Assembly: GCA_934045075.1 (NCBI GenBank)
Contig: OW203724.1
Coordinates: 12,635,473 to 12,699,472, forward strand
Direction: 5' to 3'
Source: Yponomeuta sedellus
Taxonomy: Eukaryota; Arthropoda; Insecta; Lepidoptera; Yponomeutidae
DNA length: 64,000 nucleotides
Shown here: piece after piece, positions 57,132 through 64,000 of the stretch
Layout: every line of letters begins with the position of its first letter
How positions within the stretch are numbered: position 1 is the stretch's first letter
Made by a program: the position numbers and the translations under genes
Notes under the pieces: model-generated
What the model was told of the DNA's origin: nothing
The model's database searches: none
Seen by the model: only the letters and a program-made list of their open reading frames with translations

Positions 57132-57405
57132 TGTTATAATCACCTTCCCTTAGAGACTGTATGCGTGGGAAAGTGCTGACGCGTCAGTAGGTGCATTCGA
57201 CACGTGGAGCCTTTTTCCCATGGCATGACGCAAGACCAGTCACACAGTCGTACCATTTTGCAATTCAATATCCGGGCTCGTGAAAGACGGTCATCTCTAC
57301 TGTTCCATTTCTATTATTCAATTTCCTTTATTTTCAATTTCGTAATAAACGTGTTTTAAGAAAAATATCTTTTTTAAAAAGATTCTCCTGACCCGCCCCG
57401 TAACA
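57132..57405 (+). repeat. 5' LTR
   Basis: Starts TGTTATAATC and ends CCCCGTAACA, giving matched TGTTA/TAACA ends. It contains AATAAA near 57342, and ends one base before the primer-binding site. GAAC (57128-57131) would be the candidate 4-bp target duplication, to be compared with the sequence after the 3' LTR. Confidence 0.75.
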
Positions 57406-57406
57406 G

Positions 57407-57424
57407 TGGTGTCAGAAGTGGGAT
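57407..57424 (+). promoter_or_regulatory. Primer-binding site, tRNA-Leu
   Basis: TGGTGTCAGAAGTGGGAT is complementary to the 3' end of insect tRNA-Leu (..ATCCCACTTCTGACACCA), an 18-nt match. Minus-strand DNA synthesis would start here. Confidence 0.85.
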
Positions 57425-57877
57425 ACGCTGGTGGAAATCGCATTTCCCAGCATCTCAGACGCGAAAAACGTAAAAACGTGAAAACGCGAAAAACCGGACC
57501 GCAGCGAAACTATGTGAAAAACTGTGTCAAACTCTTCATGCTGTGAAATCCTTACGCTGTGAACTTTATCCTGTGAACTTTTGTGCCCTGTAATTGCGAC
57601 AGTCAGCCTTCAACCCTGGAGCCTGCCGATACAGCCTGCCGTCCTCAAAGTCACTGCCGCCGCCGTGTTGCCGCTCATCGTGGTCTCCGAATCGTTGCGC
57701 CATCCGTAACTCTCCGTGTCCTGCTTCCAAGACGGGCCCGCTGCTGCTGCCCGTATAAGTACCTACCTACTTACCTGGTACTTACCTATGGTCGTCGCTG
57801 TCGCCGAGTCTCCGTGTCCATCACCATCGCCTCCGTCGTCGTCGTCGTCGTCCTGCAACAAGAAACTTCAAACCGCA

Positions 57878-57915
57878 ATGTCTACCACTCTCCAGCTCGC
57901 CGTGATCCTGTGAGT
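57878..57915 (+). promoter_or_regulatory. Leader ATG and splice donor, probable env subgenomic RNA
   Basis: ATG at 57878 opens a short hydrophobic peptide that runs into a GTGAGT donor (exon end 57909). A strong acceptor (ATTTATTTATTCCAG, ending 63233) precedes env. Joining the two would keep frame through a hydrophobic stretch, as for an env signal peptide. Spliced env RNAs are known for errantiviruses; the exact sites here are inference. Confidence 0.55.
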
Positions 57916-58084
57916 CTAACATTTAATTAACCGTTATTGTCACGAGTCCTTTCTATATCCATTCTATTTCCTTACATTGACTATTTTACCAACTCGAGTA
58001 CATACCTACCTTATTTACTATTTCCAATTCTAAGCGTGCCGCCGCTCGTTCGTGTTATTATCTAATAGGTATTTCTCAAACAGA

Positions 58085-59038
58085 ATGGCCAAGTCCGAAC
58101 AATCGACTCAAATTTCATTAACAGAGCCGTATCCCATACAAGTCCTCTGTAGCTTCATTTCCCCGTACGAAGGAGACAGGGAAACATTAACAGCATTCCT
58201 TACAAATTGTCAAAATGCCCTAGATCTGTCATCGCGAAGCCAGACAGACTTACTCCTAAAATTTATAATATCTAAACTCGAGGGCAAGGCCCAAATCGCT
58301 TGCTCAAACCGTGAATTCAGCAGTTTCGATGAACTCAAGGCTGTTTTACAACAAAACTTTGGTCAGAGGAAACATTACAACCATCTCCTGCTTGACCTTC
58401 AATCATGTAAGCAAATGCTGAATGAAACCGTAGCGCAATTTGCTCTCCGAATCGAAACGTCCCTCACAGATTTACAGGCTGAAATTCATAATGCTAACTC
58501 CCTTAAAAAGGAGCTGCCAGGACGTCTTGCTATGACAGAAGATTTAGCCCTGTACACATTTTGTCTAGGTCTCAATTCACGCTTAAGTAACATCGTGCGT
58601 TGCCGAGAGCCGAAAACACTCAACGATGCCGTGATAGTGGCCGTGGAGGAAGAAAAGATTCTAAATCTCTTAAATAAGTCAACATCAAGGCCGACCGAGG
58701 CCCCTAAACAAAAATTCTGCAGACGCTGCAACAAGCCAGGCCACTTAGAGTCTGAATGTTTCAGGCGTGACTCTCGCGCCCTAGTTCCATATAAACCAAA
58801 TCCTCGCCCTCAGCGAGATTATTCAGATAGGTCTCAAGGGCCCTCCAACCCAGCAGTTTGCAGATACTGCAAAAACGAGGGCCACGACATATGTCAATGC
58901 AAAAAACGTCAATTCAATAACGCTTGGAGAAATTCGAACAACAACCCTTATCAATTCCAGCATAACGTTACAGTCGAGTCACCTCCACTATCGACCTCCG
59001 GTGAAGAGGCTGACGAAGATAACTGTAATTTAAACTAA
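58085..59038 (+). CDS. gag: Errantivirus Gag
   Basis: The 317-residue frame starts at ATG 58085. A capsid-like helical region is followed near residues 210-280 by two knuckles of C-x2-C-x4-H-x4-C form (CRRCNKPGHLESEC and CRYCKNEGHDICQC), which bind genomic RNA. It ends with an acidic tail and TAA at 59036. The last two sense codons are part of a T TTA AAC heptamer. No internal break. Confidence 0.9.
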   Translation: MAKSEQSTQISLTEPYPIQVLCSFISPYEGDRETLTAFLTNCQNALDLSSRSQTDLLLKFIISKLEGKAQIACSNREFSSFDELKAVLQQNFGQRKHYNHLLLDLQSCKQMLNETVAQFALRIETSLTDLQAEIHNANSLKKELPGRLAMTEDLALYTFCLGLNSRLSNIVRCREPKTLNDAVIVAVEEEKILNLLNKSTSRPTEAPKQKFCRRCNKPGHLESECFRRDSRALVPYKPNPRPQRDYSDRSQGPSNPAVCRYCKNEGHDICQCKKRQFNNAWRNSNNNPYQFQHNVTVESPPLSTSGEEADEDNCNLN

Positions 59039-59073
59039 GCAACGGGGTATCGCATTCGTGTCGATGAGTACCC
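59029..59073 (+). promoter_or_regulatory. Putative -1 ribosomal frameshift signal between gag and pol
   Basis: T TTA AAC at 59029-59035 is in the gag frame, directly before the gag stop. Nine nt later GGGTA (59045-59049) can pair with TACCC (59069-59073), with an inner TCG/CGA pairing. A slip of -1 enters the pol frame, but that frame meets TGA at 59065. Confidence 0.6.
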
Positions 59074-62000
59074 AGTAATTATGCAGGCACCCTATCGACT
59101 CCCTCTGAATCGGCGAAATCGCCCGAGTCCCAAATTCTAAATCCCTCTGTATCCAAGGCGAGAAAGCCTAAGCGAGTCAGGTTTAACTTGCCGACTCCTA
59201 TTTCTAAATCTAAACGACAGATAGGTCGTCAGAATAAACAACACCCCAATGACTCAGCGAGTCCTTCTATTTCAAGGGTTGAAAACTCATCGTTACCTTC
59301 TATTTCGGCCTCTAAGCCCAGTAACGTCAAAATAAACTCTGCTTCCAAATCAAGTCCTCAAAATCCTCCCTCGGGAGCCTCTGTTTCTTTGAGCCAAAAA
59401 CCCAAACAAATCTCTGAATCCAAAAAGACTTCTAAACCGAAAGAAAATTCCAAGCCTAAGCCCAATTCTAAGTCTAATTCCATATCAATTCATGAGATTA
59501 ATACAACCTATAAAAAGGTGTCTCTGCCACACGTTTGTCTCAAAACAAACTACTCAGATAACGTGTTGTGCTTTCTCATCGATACTGGTGCAAGTGTCAG
59601 TATAGCTAAGCTTACTAATTTCACACAGAAGCCATCACTCTCGAATGACACCATAAAGCTTAAGGGCCTAAGCGACAGTGATTCATACTGCGAAAGCCTT
59701 GGCGTATTCCAAATCCAATTCGACTTTCAAACAGACACAGGTTCAATATCGTTCGACCATGAGTTCCACGCCATCAGCGAAAATGTGAACTTGAACTATG
59801 ACGGGATATTAGGTAACGATTTCTTATCGCGCCAAAATGCCGATGTCCGCTACTCAAACCACTGTCTACACATACAAGGTAATCTCATCCCTATAGAATT
59901 CAATCAGCCTACCTACATAATTCCAGCTCGTTCTGAAGCCGTCATAGAATGTTCAATAACGAATGACAGTTCCGAGTTCCACAACACCAAAGAAGCCTTA
60001 GTGCTAGACCATTCAATTTCCGAAGGCATCTTTGTAGCAAATAGCCTCGTCTCTATCAAGCCCAATGGAAAAATAAATATATCAGTCCTTAATACCACCA
60101 ATTCCGAAATAAAAGTCACAGACTATAAAGTCACCTTGACACAGACGTGTCACATACCGAGTTCGACTTCTAACTCCCAAGAAAACATATACACCGTGTC
60201 CTCTAGCGACTCCAATCGACACAATCGCGTCCTTGACAACATTCGCACCTCCCATCTTAATAGCGAAGAAGAAAAACGCTTATTCGACTGCTGTTCTAAA
60301 TACACTGACATCTTTTACTTGGAAGGCGAACAATTAACCTACACGAATGTTACAAAACACACCATTAATACAGGTGACTCACAACCCATTCACGTCAAGT
60401 CATACAGATTTCCAGAGTGTCATAAGGACGAAGTTGAACGGCAAATTAAATCGCTTCTAGACCAAAAAATAATTCGTCCTTCCAACTCCCCTTGGAGTGC
60501 GCCCGTATGGGTCGTGCCAAAAAAAATGGACGCTTCGGGCAAAAAGAAATGGCGCTTAGTCATAGACTATAGAAAGTTAAATGACGTCACCGTCTCTGAC
60601 GTCTATCCTTTGCCCCTTATCTCTGATATTCTCGACCAATTAGGTCATTCAAAATATTTCACGACACTGGACCTAGCCAGTGGTTTTCATGAAGTCCTTA
60701 TGGACCCTCTCGATGCCCCTAAAACAGGGTTTACCGTTTCTACTAACAATAGTGCCGCTGGACACTACGAATTCTCTAGAATGCCTTTTGGGCTTAAAAA
60801 CGCCCCTGCTACATTCCAAAGACTTATGAACACCGTCCTATGTGGCCTTCAAGGTCTCCACTGTTTCATATATCTTGACGACTGCATCGTCTACTCTCAC
60901 GATCTCGACTCACACATGCAAAAGCTGGAACTCGTATTCTCAAAATTCCGAGAAGCGAATCTCAAGTTGCAGCCTGACAAGTGAGAGTTCTTACGCCGAG
61001 AAGTCGCCTATCTCGGCCACATAATAACGGACAAGGGTGTTTCTCCGAATCCTGACAAAATCAAGGCAGTCACCGATTTTCCAACTCCTAAGAATCCCAA
61101 GGACATTCAGTCATTCCTAGGCCTAGTGGGCTATTACCGTAGATTTATTGAAAATTTCAGCAAAATCACAAAACCTCTGACGTCACTCCTTAAAAAGGAC
61201 GCTGAATTTCACTGGGAGCAAGAACAAAAGAACGCCTTCTCTATTCTAAAATCTAAACTAACTTCAGCCCCATTGCTCCAGTACCCCGACTTCGAAAAAC
61301 CTTTCATACTTACCACGGATGCTTCCAATTATGCTGTCGGGGCCATTCTATCCCAAGGTGACGTTGGCAAGGACAAGCCAATCGCCTACGCATCACGAAC
61401 ACTAAACAAGGCCGAAGGCAACTATTCCACTATTGAAAAAGAACTTTTGGCCATCCTATTCGGCGTCAAAACTTTCCGTCCATACCTCTATGGTCACAAA
61501 TTCAAAATCGTAACTGACCATCGGCCCTTAGTTTGGCTATTCAATGTCAAAGACCCCAGTTCGAAGCTAATTCGCTGGCGTCTCAAATTAGAGGAGTACG
61601 ACTACGAGATCATTTATAAACAAGGCAAACTAAATTCTAACGCCGACGCCCTATCCAGATTCCCCGTCAATGTCAATGTCACAGATCCGATTCTAAATCG
61701 AAGTAACGCAAGCGGTAATAGTCCACCCGCTGCCGATAACAACTCGCAGTCCCCTCAGCTTCCGCCCATGCCTTCTACGTCCGAAACCTACGAGCAGTAT
61801 TTGCAAAGTATCCGCCGTTCTCCTATATCCTACGACACTGAAATCCAAGAGTTCAATGAACCTCTGCTGAAAGCTAAATGCAAAGTCATTACTTACCCTA
61901 CCTCAATCGACTTAGACGAATCTGTCCCATATTGCCAAGAAATACTCGAAGCCTCGACTAATGAACCAGACATCCGCACTATCGAGCGCGAACTCTACAC

Positions 62001-63183
62001 ATATTATTCTACATCAAATGAAAAACACTTATTCACACATCTATTTCTTCGCGTGCATCACTATGACGAAATGTCATACAAAGACATATTTAACCTACTT
62101 CGAGATTTTAGAGACATGATAAGATTCTGGTACAGCGAAGAAAAAGAATTTGCCATCTCAGACTTTTCCGATCCATTTTCCAAACTTTCATTCCCAAAAA
62201 TATATAACATCCTCGCATTTCTATTTCATGGTACAGGCGTCAAGGTCAACATATATCATAATTCTATTTTATACCCTACGCCTGACGAGGTCAAGAAAAT
62301 TCCCTTGAGGCAAACAAATCGTGCTCCAATGATAATAACATCTACCGCCACCAGACCGATCGAAAAAGTTTTCCTGGACATTGTAGGTCCACTTCCAGAA
62401 ACTTACGAATTCCAATTCAAGTTCATCTTAACACTCCAAGATGATCTTACAAAATATTCCCAGGCGTATCCATTACAGACAAGCAGCGCCGAGGAAACTG
62501 CCAAAAAATTCGTCCATTTCATAGCTCACGTCGGAATCCCCAAAATCATCGTCACTGATCAAGGCACGAACTTCTGTTCAGAGGTGTTTAAACAACTGGA
62601 ACGCTTATTCGGTATTAAACACCTTATCGCATCCCCTTATCACCCTCAAACATGCGGTGCCTTAGAGAGAAGTCATTCGACCCTTAAGGAATATTTAAGA
62701 CCCTTTGTCAACGAAAATGCTCATACATGGGACCTTTATTTAAACACGGCCATGTTCTCATATAACACTAACGTCCATACCACTACCGATTTCTCCCCAT
62801 TCGAATTATTATTCGGGTTCAAACCCTATATCCCAAAGTCAATAGATACACTCGAAAGTAACACAAACACCGACTACATCAGAGTTCTAAATCATCGGCT
62901 CTACTACAGCCGACAAAAAGCATTACAAAACATTCATCTCTCTAAAGAACGGTCTAAAAAACATTATGACTCTCGTGCTAAGCCTACCACTTATAGCGTA
63001 AACGACACGGTGTATCTAAAGTGCCATCATAAACAAAACAAGGCTCTATCACCAGTGTGGAAAGGGCCATATAAGATCGTAAAAATAAATGGCAACCACA
63101 CGGTCACACTCTTAATCAACCGTAGACACGTGCGTCATCATTACGACGAAATCAAGCTCGCCGCAGACCAAACGGCACCATAA
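59068..63183 (+). pseudogene. pol: Errantivirus Pol: protease, RT, RNase H, integrase (internal TGA codons)
   Basis: One frame runs to TAA at 63183, broken by TGA at 60982 (and TGA at 59065 just before). A serine/lysine-rich linker is followed by the aspartic protease (FLIDTGASVSIA), RT (RLVIDYRKLND, FTTLDLASGFHE, FSRMPFGLKNAP, catalytic IYLDDCIVYS) and RNase H (LTTDASNYAVGAILSQ, TDHRPLVWLF, NADALSRFP). The integrase core (LDIVGPLP, VTDQGTNFCSE, CGALERSHSTLKEYL) has an intact D..D-35-E spacing. The usual HHCC zinc finger ahead of the integrase core is not recognisable in 61860-62330. The stop at 60982 falls just after the catalytic part of RT. Confidence 0.92.
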
Positions 63184-63233
63184 TAATAAGTCTCCTATAA
63201 TAGTAAGTACCTATTTTTATTTATTTATTCCAG

Positions 63234-64000
63234 GTCATTGCTCTCGCTGTATCCCTGTGAGTTCGTCTCACCTATTCGAGGAAGTTCCGGCCTATTCTTT
63301 GATAAGCTTATAAACGTCAAGTTCACAAACGACGACTGGATGTACTTACTTATATCGATATTAGTCACGTAAAGCCAACGTTTGATAAAATCGATTATTT
63401 ACTCGAAAAGGTAAATACCTTCTGTAGCTCTTTTATATCATCCCAAATTAAAACAGATTGTTCTAACTCTTTATCCGCATTACGTAATTTACGTGACGTC
63501 AAAATTCGAAAATTCTCTTCTATTTCCCATCTAATGTTAAACAAACAAAATCCTCGCATTAAACGTGGTCTTTTCGATATCGGAGGCTCATTGCTTAAAA
63601 CGTTCTTCGGTACTTTAGACTCTGATGACGCTATAAAATTCACTGACGCTATCAACAAAGTACAGACAGATGAAAAACATCTGAGGCACTTAATGAAGGA
63701 TAACATTCACGTTATCAAGTCTACTATATCTACGTTCAACAACACTATGAGTAAAGTAGACGAGAACGAAAAACGTCTCGTCCAAAATATGGAAGCTATA
63801 CGCTCAGCCATGTCAGCAATAAATAATTCTAATGATAAATTACAAGCAAAAACGCAGGTCTCGTCCTTGCTGAACTCCTTAGAGTCCATTATCACCTCTG
63901 TTTCCTTTGACATTGATGACGTAAACAATGCCATTCTGTTTGCAAAGTTAAACATCTTGCATCCGACTGTACTTAGTCCACATCAGCTGTACAACGAACT
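63234..64000 (+). pseudogene. env: Errantivirus Env, N-terminal part, frame-broken, cut by window end
   Basis: After the acceptor at 63233 an N-terminal frame ends at TAA 63370. The body frame is open from 63306 to the end of the window, so the frame changes within 63306-63372. The body has a basic furin-type site RIKR at 63555-63566 followed by a Gly/Phe-rich segment (GLFDIGGSLLKTFFGT), the cleavage and fusion-peptide arrangement of insect Env proteins related to baculovirus F. Helical heptad-like sequence follows. The transmembrane anchor is beyond the window. As it stands this copy does not encode a continuous Env. Confidence 0.8.

Larger units (their letters stand above)
57132..64000 (+). 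mobile_element. Insect errantivirus (TED/gypsy-like), 5' LTR to partial env
   Basis: Order: LTR, tRNA-Leu primer site, leader, gag, pol (protease, RT, RNase H, integrase) and env, running off the end of the window. The layout and the 274-bp LTR fit lepidopteran errantiviruses such as TED, named from memory. It is inactivated by two in-frame TGA codons in pol (59065 and 60982) and a frame change in env. The few lesions suggest recent integration. The 3' LTR is outside. Confidence 0.92.

Noticed and set aside
57583..57930. 115-codon frame in the errantivirus leader
   Set aside because: Low-complexity leader with overlapping open frames; only the short ATG at 57878 next to the donor has a plausible role.

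Overview
The window looks like insect nuclear DNA, most likely from a moth or butterfly. The reasons are AT-rich intergenic DNA, small exons with GT-AG introns, repeat families I associate with Lepidoptera, a 5S-rRNA-headed SINE like one described from a noctuid moth, and a TED-like errantivirus. No bacterial, plasmid or organelle features are present. The species cannot be named from the sequence.

The only clear host gene is on the minus strand between about 21.1 and 9.6 kb. It encodes a multi-spanning membrane protein that I assign, by repeated motif pattern, to the fuseless family of presynaptic membrane proteins. Four small exons (20959-21097, 18015-18168, 16764-16958, 16393-16540) encode one four-helix module. 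One GC-rich exon (15575-16162) encodes a second version of the same module. A further exon (9572-9724) begins the next half. Both modules end in phase 0 and the downstream exon starts in phase 0, so they could be alternative first halves, or consecutive parts of a longer protein. The C-terminal exons were not found.

Almost everything else is mobile DNA. 1-9.5 kb holds a Jockey-like LINE fragment, two 5S-derived SINEs and MITEs. 12.2-13.5 kb holds minus-strand LINE pieces separated by TAGGG blocks. 19-23 kb holds several MITEs and an RTE-type LINE end inside and upstream of the host gene. 26.2-27.2 kb is a decayed Tc1 transposase. 27.4-28.6 kb is a nearly perfect 309-bp tandem array in which every unit carries a tRNA-like SINE head. 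33.6-38.8 kb is an almost complete two-ORF LINE inserted into a MITE, with a 13-bp target duplication. 44.0-45.6 kb is a 5'-truncated LINE reverse transcriptase. 47.0-50.2 kb is a full-length PIF/Harbinger transposon whose two genes lie on opposite strands with interlocked exons. 57.1 kb to the end is a 5' LTR, gag, pol and partial env of an insect errantivirus that carries a few inactivating changes.

A theme across the window is the number of long, near-perfect hairpins with loops of 0-9 nt. In several, one arm belongs to a recognisable repeat or gene and the other is an inverted copy of it. This suggests local fold-back or template-switch duplication rather than ordinary TIR elements.
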